Shown: positions 1 to 28,689 of the stretch, in pieces
How the letters are laid out: every line of letters begins with the position of its first letter
Numbering within the stretch: position 1 is the stretch's first letter
Assembly (NCBI GenBank): GCA_033239005.1
Contig: BSQZ01000124.1
Location: 172,501-236,500, forward strand
Direction of reading: 5' to 3'
DNA: 64,000 nucleotides
DNA from: Lamellibrachia satsuma
Taxonomy: Eukaryota; Annelida; Polychaeta; Sabellida; Siboglinidae
The notes under the pieces: generated by a model
Database searches by the model: none
Seen by the model: the letters and a program-made list of their open reading frames with translations, nothing else
What the model was told of the DNA's origin: nothing
Program-made: the position numbers and the translations under genes

Positions 1-980
1 GAATACTGCATATGTCTATGATAGATAACATGGGTATAGCAGCAGCATTTGCTGCACCAACAGCAGTGTCATTGCATTATATATAACTGCAGATAAAGTG
101 TCACTGAATATGGCTTTGTAGATAAACTGAAATCAACGTTTCACAGCCAAGTCCACGAATATACTTGTGCGTTGGAATCGGCAGATGAACGGAGTATTCG
201 ACTATCAGGTACTGTGTGGATTTGCATTTGAAGGTTGCTGTTTATAGTGTATATACTTACCACGATTAAATATACATGTGTATGTCTTGTTTATCCACTA
301 AATAGCATATATTTATACATGTTGCACCAATTTTTTTTATTATTTAGGCCTTCATAGCTTTCGAAACTTTCATGAACTTGTTGTAAAAGTTGTGGCACTC
401 TGAATAAATGGATTCGACGAACCAATGTCCTCGGGGAAGTTCTTGTTATATGTGTACTTCCAATTTGCATGTCGTATACATACTATTTAAAGTTTAAATT
501 CGCAGTGTTATTATGGATTGACAACGGCACGGTCACAGCATGAATACATTTGTTTATACATACTAGTAATGAGGGACATCCAAATATAGCGTCACGCTGT
601 ACACGGTGATACAATACGGCTGGATACGAAGTGTTTACGTGGCTTTGTTTGTTTTGTGTCGCGTTAGGTTACTGTTGGTATACCTTAAATACGTCGGCAA
701 GTGAGTACTAAAACTAATAATCAAAAGTAATATTATGGTTGTGCACTGCATTTGATATTAATATATTAGGAAAATTCCATTGCTTCCTATCAAGGAGTGA
801 TGCAATCATTGCATAGACTTTATTAAGTTCACTGATGTCAGGTAAGGTTATTCACGTATCCAATAGCCGTGGTTGGTCGTTATGGCACCTCTGATGATGA
901 TACGACAATCTGTCTCCACCTACTCCGTTCCCTTGTTGTCACATGTGTTTGATGTTTGTCCAACTCTTTGATGTTATTCT
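1..980. other. non-coding stretch upstream of the minisatellite
   Basis: I see no exon with protein similarity, no tRNA and no tandem array here. Stop codons are frequent in all frames. It is probably an intron or the upstream flank of the NACHT/TPR gene, because the first exon I can recognise (from 3877) begins in mid-codon and needs an exon further upstream. Confidence 0.5.
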
Positions 981-984
981 TTCT

Positions 985-3187
985 CCGCATGTCTCTCTTT
1001 CTCTTGCCTCTCTTTCTCTTGCCTTTCTTTTTCTTGCCTCTCTTTCTCTTGCCTCTCTTTCTCTTGCCTTTCTTTCTCTTGCCTCTCTTTCTCTTGCCTC
1101 TCTTTCTCTTGCCTCTCTTTATCTTGCCTCTCTTTCTCTTGCCTCTCTTTCATTTGCCTCTTTTTCTCTTGCCTCTCTTTATCTTGCCTCTCTTTCATTT
1201 GCCTCTCTTTCTCACGCCTCTCTTTCTCTTGCCTCTCTTTCTCTTGCCTCTCTTTCTCTTGCCTCTCTTTCATTTGCCTCTCTTTTTCTTGCCTCTCTTT
1301 CTCTTACCTCTCTTTCTCTTGCATCTCTTTCATATGCCTCTCTTTCTCTTGCCTCTCTTTCTCTTGCCTCTCTCTCTTTTGTATCTCTTTCATTTGCATC
1401 TCTTTCATTTGCCTCTCTTTCTCTTGCCTCTTTTCTCTTGCCTCTCTTTCTCTTGCCTCTCTTTATCTTGCCTCTCTTTATCTTACCTCTCTTGCTCTTG
1501 CCTCTCTTTCTCTTGCCTCTCTTTTTCCTGCCTCTCTTTCTCCTGCCTCTCTTTCGCTTTCCTCTCTTTCTCTTGCCTCTCTTTCTCTTGCCTCTCTTTT
1601 TCTTGCATCTCTTTCTCTCGCTTCTCTTTCTCTCGCCTCTCTTTCTCTCGCCTCTCTTTCCCTCGCCTCTCTTTCTCTTGTCTCTCTTTATCTTGCCTCT
1701 CTTTCTCTTGCCTCTCTTTCGCTTGCCTCTCTTTCTCTTGCCTCTCTTTCATTTTCCTCTCTTTCTCTTGCCTCTCTTTATCTTGCCTCTCTTTCATTGT
1801 CCTCTCTTTCTCTCGCCTCTCTTTCTCTCGCCTCTCTTTCCCTCGCCTCTCTTTCTCTTGTCTCTCTTTCTCTTGCCTCTCTTTCTCTTGCCTCTCTTTC
1901 TCTTGCCTCTCTTTCTCTTGCCTCTCTTTCTCTTGCATCTCTTTCTCTTGCCTCTCTTTCTCTTGCCTCTATTTCTCTTGCCTCTCTCTCTTTTGTATCT
2001 CTTTCATTTGCCTCTCTTTCTCTTGCCTCTCTTTCTCATGCCTCTTTTTCTCTTGCCTCTCTTTCTCTTGCTTCTCTTTTTCTTGCATCTCTTTCATTTG
2101 CCTCTCTTTCTCTTGCCTATTTTCTCTTGCCTCTCTTTCTCTTGCCTCTCTTTCTCTTGCCTCTCTTTATCTTACCTCTCTTGCTCTTGCCTCTCTTTCT
2201 CTTGCCTCTCTTTTTCCTGCCTCTCTTTCTCCTGCCTCTCTTTCGCTTTCCTCTCTTTCTCTTGCCTCTCTTTCTCTTGCCTCTCTTTTTCTTGCCTCTC
2301 TTTCTCTCGCTTCTCTTTCTCTCGCCTCTCTTTCTCTCGCCTTTCTCTCCCTCGCCTCTCTTTCTCTTGTCTCTCTTTATCTTGCCTCTCTTTCTCTTGC
2401 CTCTCTTTCGCTTGCCTCTCTTTCTCTTGCCTCTCTTTCATTTTCCTCTCTTTCTCTTGCCTATCTTTATCTTGCCTCTCTTTCATTGTCCTCTCTTTCT
2501 CTCGCCTCTCTTTCTCTCGCCTCTCTTTCCCTCGCCTCTCTTTCTCTTGCCTCTCTTTCTCTTGCCTATCTTTCTCTTGCCTCTCTTTCATTTGCCTCTC
2601 TTTCTCTTGCCTCTTTTTCTCTTGCCTCTCTTTCTCTTGCATCTCTTTCATTTGCCGCTCTTTCTCTTGCCTCTCTTTATCTTGCCTCTCTTTCTCTTGC
2701 ATCTCTTTCATTTGCCGCTCTTTCTCTTGCCTCTCTTTATCTTGCCTCTCTTTCTCTTCCCGCTCTTTCTCTTGCATCTCTTTCTCTTGCTTCTCTTTTA
2801 CTTGCATCTCTTTCATTTGCATCTCTTTTTCTTGCCTCTCTTTCTCTCGCCTCTCTTTCTCTCGCCTCTCTTCCTCTCGCCTCTCTTTCTCTCGCCTCTC
2901 TTTCCCTCGCCTCTCTTTCTCTTGTCTCTCTTTATCTTGCCTCTCTTTCGCTTGCCTCTCTTTCTCTTGTCTCTCTTTCTCTTGCCTCTCTTCCTCTTGC
3001 CTCTCTTTCTCTTGTCTCTCTTTCTCTTGCCTCTCTTTCTCCTGCCTCTCTTTCTCTTGCCTCTGTTTCTCTTGCCTCTGTTTCTCTTGCTTCTCTTTTT
3101 CTTGCATCTCTTTCATTTGCCTCTCTTTCTCTTGCCTCTCTTTCTCTTGCCTCTCTTTACCTTGCCTCTCTTTCTCTTGCCTCTCAC
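985..3187. repeat. 15-bp pyrimidine-rich minisatellite, about 147 units
   Basis: Tandem copies of a 15-bp unit built around CTCTCTTTCTCTTGC run for 2.2 kb. The plus strand is almost all pyrimidine. The minus strand reads K-E-R-Q-E in one frame, which gives long open frames (for example 3239 down to 2172) that are repeat artefacts. Occasional 14-bp units shift the frame between blocks. There is a higher-order pattern: the block with the rare variants CTTACC and TTGCTC near 1481 recurs about 689 bp later near 2170. Confidence 0.95.
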
Positions 3188-3876
3188 TGTGCCTTGGAAG
3201 ATGATTCTGCCAGACCAGTGGACCTAGTGATATGGACACGAGCTCGCGTCTTCTTACTGTATACAGGAATTATTCGTGTTGCCCGATGTATCGGGTGATT
3301 ATGCTGCGGACTTCCTCGTTGGTCCGTGTATGGGATGCGCAGGATGTTACTGTAGCATCTCGTCTCCGTCGATTGTATTCTTTAATTGTTAGTGTCCATG
3401 TCTCGCAAGCATAAACAAAGAGTTATGTAACCACAGCCAACAGCAATCTTATTATGGTTTTCAGGATAATTGTTTTTAAATTTTTAGAAAGGTGTAATTT
3501 CAAATTGTACGAATTGTACGTCATTTCTTAAATTCATACTGCAGTTCAATGTAATCCTTATTCTACATATCTGACGAATACCGCTGTTGTCGATAATATG
3601 TGCATACATATATCGACATTACATTCTTACATCTGTTCGGAAAATAAATATATGAACCTGCCAAAAATAAAGTTCAACATCTAAGTGAAAGACTTTGCAC
3701 ATTCAAAATTAAAATCTGAAGTAGAAAACGTCCTAGCTACTATACATGCATGATAATAAATATAACTTGTCAGCTTGGAATGTTCGACTATTACAACGAA
3801 ATCAGGATTACGCTGAAGGCAAAAGGTCCCTGGTCTTACATGCCCAACAACATATTTAATTATAATTATATTCCAG
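3188..3876. other. non-coding, probable intron before the first recognised exon
   Basis: AT-rich sequence with no recognisable exon. It ends in TAATTATATTCCAG, a good splice acceptor, just before the exon at 3877. Open frames on both strands over 3681-4034 extend across this boundary, but I treat their upstream parts as intron. Confidence 0.5.
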
Positions 3877-13574
<9,698 letters not shown>

Positions 13575-14510
13575 AGGGTGAACACGGTGACAAAAGTCGT
13601 TTGGATGAAAGAAGTGAAGTGAAGTCGATATCGCGGGCAGCTATGCATCCGTCACTAGGGGTGTATTATTATAGTTTACAACGACTGTGATAGACACTTC
13701 GCCGAGTGGCTGAGGATTTCATAGAATGACGGGCGTTTTGCTTGTGTTGAGTATTATGATGTATTTTGAATGAATAATGATAATAATAGTAATGAACTTA
13801 TATAACGCCTATGTCATCAGGAACCAATGGTAGTATTCTCTATGTTATCTACAAATCAATCTAGTTGTATTTTTAATGTTTAATGTTAATTTATAGCTAT
13901 GAATGTTTGACAAACACACACTATATTGTATACTAGCAATGTATGAACATATGATAAGACAACTACTTTGTATGCATTTTGACTGTGTAAAAACATAACA
14001 TCACAACCAAATTTAAAATCCGTAAGCCGTCACCTAGATGCCGTCATTTTCCAATGATGCAAAACCCACGAACAATGGCGTCTGGAAGAAACGCGTCTGT
14101 AGATGAAAACCCTGGCAGTTTACGGGCCCTTTTCTTTTTGTCCAACATAAAACAATTATCCGAACCAGCAGACAGTCAAAGCAAACGTAGTCAGTTGTAC
14201 GGTATGTAAATACCTTAATAAACTTTGAATTATTGTTCGAACAATTTTAGTAGTTGGTGTAGTATTTATCTCCGGAGTAGGTGTCATATTTGCCAAAAAA
14301 TTGGTACGCTCATCGTGACTGTCAACCGCTACATGATAAGTATGCTTAGATAAATGTAAGACGTGCGCTCGTCAAAAGTTAGCGGCAATGGGGAATTTCA
14401 CGATATTAGCGCCTCCGCATAAATCCGCACTTGATTGTAATATTTTATAATTATGTTTACAAGGTCCCGTCTCTATTTATCTCTATCTATGTCGCGTCTC
14501 TCACCGTTCA
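13575..14510 (+). other. probable 3' UTR and flank of the NACHT/TPR gene
   Basis: Sequence after the stop at 13572-13574. A candidate poly(A) signal AATAAA lies at 14217-14222. Around 13768-13830, AACTTATATAACGCC preceded by TAATAATGATAATAATAG looks like a minus-strand copy of the LINE/SINE tail seen elsewhere in the window. No other gene is visible. Confidence 0.45.
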
Positions 14511-14965
14511 GTCGGTCGGTCGTTCGTTCGTTTGTTCGGGGTCGGTCGTTCGGTATTTTGGTCGGTCGTTCGGTCGTTCTATTTTATCATTCGTTCGTTC
14601 GTTCGTTCGTTCGTTCGTTCGTTCGTTCGTTCGTTCGGTCGGTCGGTCGGTCGGTCGGTCGGTCGGTCGGTCGGTCGGTCGGTCGGTCGGTCGGTCGGTC
14701 GGTCGGTCGGTCGGTCGGTCGGTCGGTCGGTCGGTCGGTCGGTCGGTCGGTCGGTCGGTCGGTCGGTCGGTCGGTCGGTCGGTCGGTCGGTCGGTCGGTC
14801 GGTCGGTCGGTCGGTCGGTCGGTCGGTCGGTCGGTCGGTCGGTCGGTCGGTCGGTCGGTCGGTCGGTCGGTCGGTCGGTCGGTCGGTCGGTCGGTCGGTC
14901 GGTCGGTCGGTCGGTCGGTCGGTCGGTTCTGTCGGTCGGTCGGTTCTGTCGGTCGTTTGTTCGTT
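14511..14965. repeat. (TTCG)n / (GGTC)n tetranucleotide array
   Basis: Irregular TCGGTCGTTCG sequence leads into about 13 TTCG units (around 14585-14636) and then about 72 almost perfect GGTC units (14637-14926). The far edge decays (GGTTCTGTC). The open frames are Gly-Arg-Ser-Val or Pro-Thr-Asp-Arg repeats with no biological meaning. Confidence 0.97.
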
Positions 14966-15043
14966 CGGTCAACAACATTTCGCGTAAGGCGTTTTAATAC
15001 GATTCACACTTGACACAGTGTTGACCATAAACGTTGCGAACAC

Positions 15044-15275
15044 TCTCGATGAGATCACACTATCTGACATTGCAAACATTCCTAATAATATCACACCAAC
15101 CAGCATTGTCAACACTCCTGATAAGATTACAACAACCAACATTGTGAAAACTCCTGATAATATTACAACAACCAACATTGTGAACACTCCTGATAAGATT
15201 ACAACAACCAACATTGTGAACACTCTTGATAAGATTACAACAACCAACATTGTGAACACTCCTGATACGCCTAAT
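15044..15275 (+). repeat. 36-bp minisatellite (12-codon unit), about 6 units
   Basis: The unit includes AACATTGTGAACACTCCTGA and ATTACAACAACC. The plus strand stays open and reads a 12-residue repeat (NTPDKITTTNIV). A related array lies in the opposite orientation at 57857-58215. Confidence 0.9.
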
Positions 15276-15721
15276 ACATTGTGATCTCAGCTGCCACTGC
15301 GAATAACGATTTTGGACGAATAGTGTAGTAATAATAATAATTATATACGAATTATGTAATAATAATTATGTAAAATTGAATTAAAGTAACACTAATTATT
15401 GTCTGACGAATGTCCGTGCGTGTTTTTGCGTATGTTTATGTATGATTGCATGTTTGTGTGCGTATACGTATGCATGTGTGCATGCGTGTATGTATATTTG
15501 TGGCGTACATTTTTGGTGAAAGTCGTGCGTATACTAGTAACAGGCAATTAATTCCTTAGCACTACAAAAACACAGAAATTATAATTGTTTGCATTAATAA
15601 AAAACAAATACTCATTATGAACGTCTATGTTAAAAATTGCGATCATGTTTTGAATTACAACTTTAATGAGAATCGTTCTGAGTTATTCACTATCATCGTG
15701 CATTTCTTTATTATGGTATAC

Positions 15722-15916
15722 GTCTTGCTGTCCATTAGCCCCTTCCCGACGTTAGTTTACACTTGCTGTCCATTAGCCCCTTCCCGACGTTAGTTTACAC
15801 TTGCTGTCCATTAGCCCCTTCCCGACGTTAGTTTACACTTGCTGTCCATTAGCCCCTTCACGACGTTAGTTTACACTTGCTGTCCATTAGCCCCTTCCCG
15901 ACGTTAGTTTACACTT
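15722..15916. repeat. 38-bp minisatellite, about 5 units
   Basis: Five near-identical copies containing CTTGCTGTCCATTAGCCCC and CGACGTTAGTTTACA. One copy has CACGACG in place of CCCGACG. Confidence 0.93.
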
Positions 15917-16013
15917 CTACTGGTCGAATTCTTATTTCCCTATAGTCAACGCCAGTACTGACGCCAGTCCACGTCGGTGCTTTAGTGTTGAGGCGTACGT
16001 AGGTGCAACTTGA

Positions 16014-16130
16014 TCCAGCACAAGTCCCACACCGACATCCATTGTATCTAACACCACGTGTCCCACACCGACATCCATTGTATCTAATACCACGTGTCCC
16101 ACACCGGAATCCATTATATTTAACACCACA
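16014..16130. repeat. 36-bp tandem repeat, about 3 units
   Basis: Three copies of a unit with CCCACACCGACATCCATTG and TATCTAACACCACGTG. The third copy is more diverged. It is unrelated in sequence to the 36-bp unit at 15044. Confidence 0.88.
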
Positions 16131-16189
16131 TGAGTAGGTCTTTGCTTCTTTATCAAGTGTGGCAAATTGCTGTCCTTTGTAATAAACGC

Positions 16190-16722
16190 CATAACTTTAT
16201 TTCCCAATAGGCACGTATATTACATAGTCTGAATAGCTCATTAATATAATAATGACATTATAAGTGCTTTATTGTTAAAGAAAAGTAAAAAAGACACAAA
16301 AAAGTTAAGTATGTCTTAGTTGGAAAACCAATGAAATAAAACCACCTGCTGTCAAATGGCGTGTCTTGTAGCACTCGTGTAGTAAGTAGTAATAATTACT
16401 CAAACATTCTAGTAAAACCATCGGTCAATGAGAGGGCTTCATGAATTGAATTTGTTTGCGACAACATTTATTTATAATGTGTCACGTGAAATTTAACTTG
16501 TCTTTCTAATTTTCAATTGATCTACAGGATTATTTTTCTTCCATGATGGCAAATACCACTAGTTATCTAGCAATGGCTTGCTCTCTGATACAGCTATTGC
16601 TCATATGCTTTCTTACAGTAATACACTTTAATGGCAGTTCAAATTACTCGTTGGTTCCATTTGCACGTTCAGTGGCGACATTGAAGGGCGAGCCGACTAA
16701 CTGCCGTATCACCTGGAGGCAC
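16190..16722 (+). pseudogene. partial copy of NACHT gene intron 7 and exon 8
   Basis: This segment aligns by eye with 9140-9640. Shared stretches include AGTATGTCTTAGTTGGAAAA, TTATTTATAATGTGTCACGT and the exon start CAGTGGCGACATTGAA. It therefore copies the end of intron 7, its acceptor and the first part of exon 8. The exon part is changed (GAACGG to GAAGGG, GAGGAA to GACTAA) and contains a stop, so it cannot code. It runs straight into an inverted copy of the same exon fragment. Confidence 0.88.
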
Positions 16723-16772
16723 TACGGCAGTTCCTCGGCTCGCCGTTCAATGTCCCCACTGAACGTGCAAAT
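16659..16772. repeat. 50-bp-arm hairpin made from a NACHT exon fragment
   Basis: The left arm 16659-16708 and right arm 16723-16772 are near-perfect reverse complements with a 14-bp loop. Both derive from the exon 8 acceptor and exon start (around 9569-9618). The right arm is closer to the functional exon than the left: it keeps GAACGGCGAGCCGAGGAACT when read in reverse. Confidence 0.92.
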
Positions 16773-16805
16773 TGACCAGACGAGTCCTTCTTCAAACTTT
16801 CTTGA

Positions 16806-16960
16806 GAGTGAACCTGGAAGTGAAACAGAGATCCGTCCCCATGTGGTCTACTAGAACGGACCTGGCCTGGCTATACAAATTGACACACACGCACACACAC
16901 GCACACGCACACGCACACGCACACGCACACGCACACGCACACGCACACGCATGCACACAC
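16806..16960 (-). repeat. inverted copy of the (GT)n-bearing repeat
   Basis: GAAGTGAAACAG, GATCCGTCC and GGACCTGGCCT precede a (CACG)n/(CA)n tract. Read on the minus strand this matches the (GT)n tract and flank at 20008-20390 (TGTGTG, then CCAAGGCCAGGTCC and GGACGGATC). The microsatellite therefore sits inside a larger interspersed repeat. Confidence 0.8.
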
Positions 16961-18636
16961 ATTATATGTGATAGAAAACAACCACCCACAATGACTTTGT
17001 AGAAGGCCACTAACTGTAGAAGTAATTTTGGCCCCAATACCATTCCATATAAAAAGGGACTAATTTGTGTTGGTTAACAATAGGTGCCACCGTGCCCGAG
17101 CCAGAATAAATGCGGGACATGTTTAACTTTAAATGAATGATATATAATCATTTAAATTGCCTATGTTATAATAACTGTCTGCATAGGTTATTTCCATAGC
17201 TGTGGCAGAACAAAACATACAGATAGACCGGGAACTCCAGCGAGTATTTACCCTTTCAGCCACCAGATAAATGCTGTGATGTGGCGTGATTGCGAGTGTT
17301 GACATATATGAATAGCACAACAAAAGTAGGTCACTGTCGGGGTTTTGACAGTATGCGGGATTAGTCTGTGCAAAGTCCTGTTCATGTGACCTTCGAAACA
17401 TGACAACTCCGGTAGATCAGTGACTGCAGCATCGACTAGGATCCAATGCCAACGTCATACGCCTACATCATAGTGAACGAGGGAACGACGATGGAAAAAC
17501 ATTACCTACTACGAGAGTGGTGTCCAACATGTTGTAAATTCACATTTGGCGACACGGTAACCACAGCTATGTCATACTACACATCAGTAATTTGTGCACG
17601 ACTAATTTAAATATGGACATCCTGACACTGGAACATTTCAGGATACGCAACTGAACATTTGCCTCTTCCTGCTTGTCGTTGAATATGTCAATTTATTTAC
17701 ATTCTATGAAAGACTTACTGTACAAATATTCATTTATGTACCCATCTATAAATCTGCACACCTACACGTACATACACCCACGCACGACAGCACGCACACA
17801 CTCACGCACGCAAGCACCAGGTTCTTTATTGTTGTAGATCTCACGATTATATTTATTTTCATTTATTTTATTTTCTAAAAATAACACGACTTCACGACAT
17901 CCTAAAATCTCACGATTTATCAAATTTTCGCACGAAAATGGAAGGAAACACTAACTCGCGACATGCATGTGCCACAGGGCCACCTAGTACATTTAAACAA
18001 ACACTAAGATTTAATATCATGTTTTTAAATGTACGTCTCTTTACTTGACCTTAGATGCAATAACATTATATATTCGTGAATTGGTACATTTTCGAAGTCA
18101 GTAACAACTATTCGATGACACTGGTGAAACGGGTTGATTCATACAATTATATATAACAATAGCGTGACTGCACTATTTTTGGGTACTTCTGACACGCATC
18201 TGCGAGATAATCTTAATTGCATTGTCTCGTTTAGTGAGCGTCTACTCTGCCACACAGCCGGTACATCCGCTTTGTCTATGCTTCCTCAAACGGGGCAATG
18301 ACAGTGTGTAAGCGACACCGGCAGCGGCCTGTCTTGTAATCTACGCACACAAAATCGTTGAGTGACAGCGTGTGCCATTTTTTGCGGGTGCTCGTTTATG
18401 TTGAATCACTTTCAAAACACATTACGCCGCGTGGGCACCAAAAACAACCAGTTCGTGTCCGGGTCAACATTTCTCATCTACGATTATACATACGGCAAAC
18501 AATTCGTGCACTGTATGACATTCTTGCCAGGATTACATCCACGACACATTACATTGGGACAACTAAAGCGGTATAGTAGAGCTATTTCACACACATACAT
18601 AGGATTGTGTGGCCATCACCAAGACGTGACAACGCC
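16961..18636. other. 5' flank of FReD gene A
   Basis: No gene recognised. From about 17108 the sequence is duplicated at about 37945 (for example GACCGGGAACTC and TTGCCTATGTTAT). The promoter probably lies in the last few hundred bases before 18637, but I see no confident TATA box. Confidence 0.55.
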
Positions 18637-25812
<7,176 letters not shown>

Positions 25813-26440
25813 CAGATCAATCAAAATATGAGACAATGTTCATATATGTATTTGCGTTGACATTAGTAATATAGACAATTGGGGTTCTGAACCACTTTCT
25901 CCTGAGAGCCTCCTCAAACTCAGGTGCAGGCTCTTTAGGGCTGACAAATACACACAGACCAGCCCAAGCCATAGGGACAGCCCAAGCCCTAGGGACAACC
26001 CAAGCCATAGGGACAGGCCTAGCAACTGCTTTCAGAGACTCAGCCAAAATGGATTTCGTGTTGACAAACAATTACCAATTATTTGTCTACCTAAAACGGG
26101 TTTCAGGAATCTACACAAAACGGGTTTCTATAAAAATAAAATAGGTGTGAGTGTTGGTTTCACTTGTGTAAACAGGCTACTGACGCAGGCCGCGGCGGGA
26201 ACGCCCTCACACATTGGCCTACTTGGTAGCTTGTATGCTGACAAGTGCAGTGGGTGCTGGTAATTAATGGTCGCCTGAATGTAGACGCTCAACCACGAAT
26301 TCACTTGTGAACTGAATTTAAATACTGTGCTCTACACACAAGGAAGATTTGGTAATAATACCAAAAAAGCAATCATGATCGAGTGGTCATTTGCTTGTAC
26401 AGTCAGGCGTTCTTGCATAAACGACATTGTGACAAAGTCC
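25813..26440. other. unassigned sequence with a short 18-bp repeat
   Basis: Three copies of CCCAAGCCATAGGGACAG-type units lie at about 25965-26020. The rest shows no recognisable gene. Confidence 0.5.
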
Positions 26441-26895
26441 ACAGCCTCTACAGGCACACATCCAGTTAGTGGGACGGGCGATCCTACAGAACGGCGATGT
26501 CTCACACAGCATGTGCACAATTAGAGCCTCTACAGGAGTAGCGATGCGTCAACAGCATGTGCACAATTAGAGCCTCTACAGGAGCAACGATGGTCACACA
26601 GCATGTGCACAATTAGGAGCCTCTACAGGAGCAACGATGAGTCACACAGCATGTGCACAATTAGGAGCCTCTACAGGAGCAACGATGCGTCACACAGCAT
26701 GTGCACAATTAGGAGCCTCTACAGGAGCAACGATGAGTCACACAGCATGTGCACAATTAGGAGCCTCTACAGGAGCAACGATGAGTCACACAGCATGTGC
26801 ACAATTAGGAGCCTCTACAGGAGCAACGATGCGTCAAACAGCGTGTGCACAATTAGGAGCCTCTACAGGAGCAACGATGCGTCACACAGCGCACG
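26441..26895. repeat. 48-bp minisatellite, about 8 units
   Basis: The unit contains ACACAGCATGTGCACAATTA and GCCTCTACAGGAGCAACG. The first two units near 26500-26590 are shorter and diverged, and the central ones are nearly identical. It is 16 codons long, hence open, but there is no gene context. Confidence 0.93.
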
Positions 26896-27334
26896 CTGAC
26901 GCCAATACTCGGCAGCAGGCCCGTAGTCAGGAGCGTTCAGGGGGTTCACATCAACCCCCCCTTTTCCAAAAAATATTAACCCCTTTGGTGTGAACCCTTA
27001 TCGTGAACCACATCCTTCTTAAAAGCGTGACCCTCCAATATAATCTTATTATAACTATAAATATGTTACCAAGTCACCTTACACGTGGTCAGTTAGTAAC
27101 AGCCAGAGAGCAGTGGACAATGTACAGACTGCTAAGCCATTATTATTATTAAGCCAAACATATAAGACTTGTAAGCAGAACATGTTATGGTTTCGGAACA
27201 TATCTGCTCACTGAAATAATGCAGAGTTAACAAGACAATTACTTTCTTTGTTGTGGTGGCATGCTATATGACATCCACACATTCAAAACACACACACACA
27301 CACACGCACGCACGCACACACACACACACAATGC
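26896..27334. other. unassigned sequence with GGGGTT/AACCCC dyad and (CA)n
   Basis: GTTCAGGGGGTTCACATC followed by AACCCCCCCTTTTCC forms a small dyad that resembles a transposon end, but no partner end was found. A (CA)n/(GCAC)n tract follows at 27283-27330. Confidence 0.4.
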
Positions 27335-27570
27335 AAAAGACATGGGTTAATTTCAACTGTTAATTTGTTAATTGATTTAACTCAAGTTACTTTACTTAAT
27401 TAACTTTTCCAGAAAGGCGACATTGAGTTCATTTAATTAATTAACTTTCCCAAAAGGGTTAATTTAATTTAATTGACAAATTCCCAATTACCTCAATTAA
27501 GTGCGTATTTAACAGTTCATTTTACTGGATAGTTCACAGCCATATTATCCAGGGGTTATCAGAAGGCCTG
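27335..27570. repeat. interspersed AT-rich repeat, copy 2
   Basis: Second copy of the repeat at 23215-23450. It shares GACATGGGTTAATTTCAAC, GACAAATTCCCAATTACCTC and TTTTACTGGATAGTTC. Confidence 0.85.
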
Positions 27571-27802
27571 CAATCACTATTCCAGTCACTAATGAGAAGT
27601 TAGGTTCAGGCGTGTGTGAATGGATGCGAGATAACCACAGAGCAGAAATGCACTGTACCAAGTGGGGTGGGAACCTGTGAAATGGAGGCAAGGCACCTGT
27701 GAAAATGTCCTCTGATGGTGATAAGTTGATGGCTAACCGTGGCTTCAGCAAATCTCTGTTTAAAGTAAATATCTGAGGATGGCATATTGAAGCCAGTTGG
27801 GC

Positions 27803-27945
27803 CCATGGGGCCATTAGACCTATGGGGCCATTAGACCTATGGGGCCATTATACCTATGGGGGCCATTAGACCTATGGGGGCCATTAGACCTATGGGGCCA
27901 TTAGACCCATGGTGCCATTAGACCTATGGGGCCATTATACCTATG
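27803..27945. repeat. 17-bp tandem repeat, about 9 units
   Basis: GGGGCCATTAGACCTAT repeats with small changes (TATACC, CCCATGG and extra G variants). Confidence 0.92.
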
Positions 27946-28614
27946 CATATATAATTTTTTTATATATAACCATTAATTTGGAAATGTAGAGAATGGTAAT
28001 ATAGCTTCAATTTGGGATCTTTTTACAGTGTCAACTTAAATAAAAACATGCACATACTAGTGATGCATAACAAATAATGTATACATATTTAAATGCTAGT
28101 GTGTAATGGCGAAACCTTATGATTTAGTATAAAACACTGCACAAATAACAACTTGGTGCACAGAAATTATGTATGTAGTTGCCCGGTTTATTAATTTGGT
28201 GGTTGAATATAGGAAGAAACCCTACACCTCCAAATCTTCAACCACAACTTTTCAACCCTTTCAGAATTTTTTTTTAAAAAGTATCTACAAGTTGGATGGC
28301 GGCCGTACATTCAAAAAGCGTAGAAGATAAGAGGATTTATTTTGCTCGGTCCAGTACGATTTTTGCTGTGGCGCGATGAAGCGCCGCCTAGGTTTTTCAT
28401 TGTTCCTTCGCGTAAACATTTGCACATTGCCTGTTATGGAATAGGGTCCCATGAATATTTAGTCTGAAGAAAAAATATTTAATTGCGTACGCATCGATTA
28501 TTTAGCGCATATTATAAAGTTTTGTCACGTGATGTGTGCGCTTATGCTGCCACAAGGTAACGCTGTCCGTCGACTATTGACATTAGTTTCAGTTTGAAGT
28601 TATATTATATTCTA

Positions 28615-28651
<37 letters not shown>

Positions 28652-28689
28652 GGATTTTAGTGATTTAATGAGACATTGCCATCGGTAGT
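27946..28689. other. AT-rich non-coding flank of the LINE
   Basis: No gene recognised. A short (TA)n lies at 28617-28648, just before the LINE's coding remnants. Confidence 0.55.

Noticed and set aside
2172..3239. Minus-strand K/E/R/Q-rich 355-codon frame
   Set aside because: It is the translation of the 15-bp minisatellite. Frame-shifting 14-bp units interrupt it, and opposite-strand frames are equally long.
943..3298. Plus-strand Ser/Leu-rich frames of over 750 codons
   Set aside because: Same minisatellite read on the other strand in two frames at once.
14431..14997. Gly-Arg-Ser-Val repeat protein
   Set aside because: Translation of a (GGTC)n tract, open in every frame on both strands.
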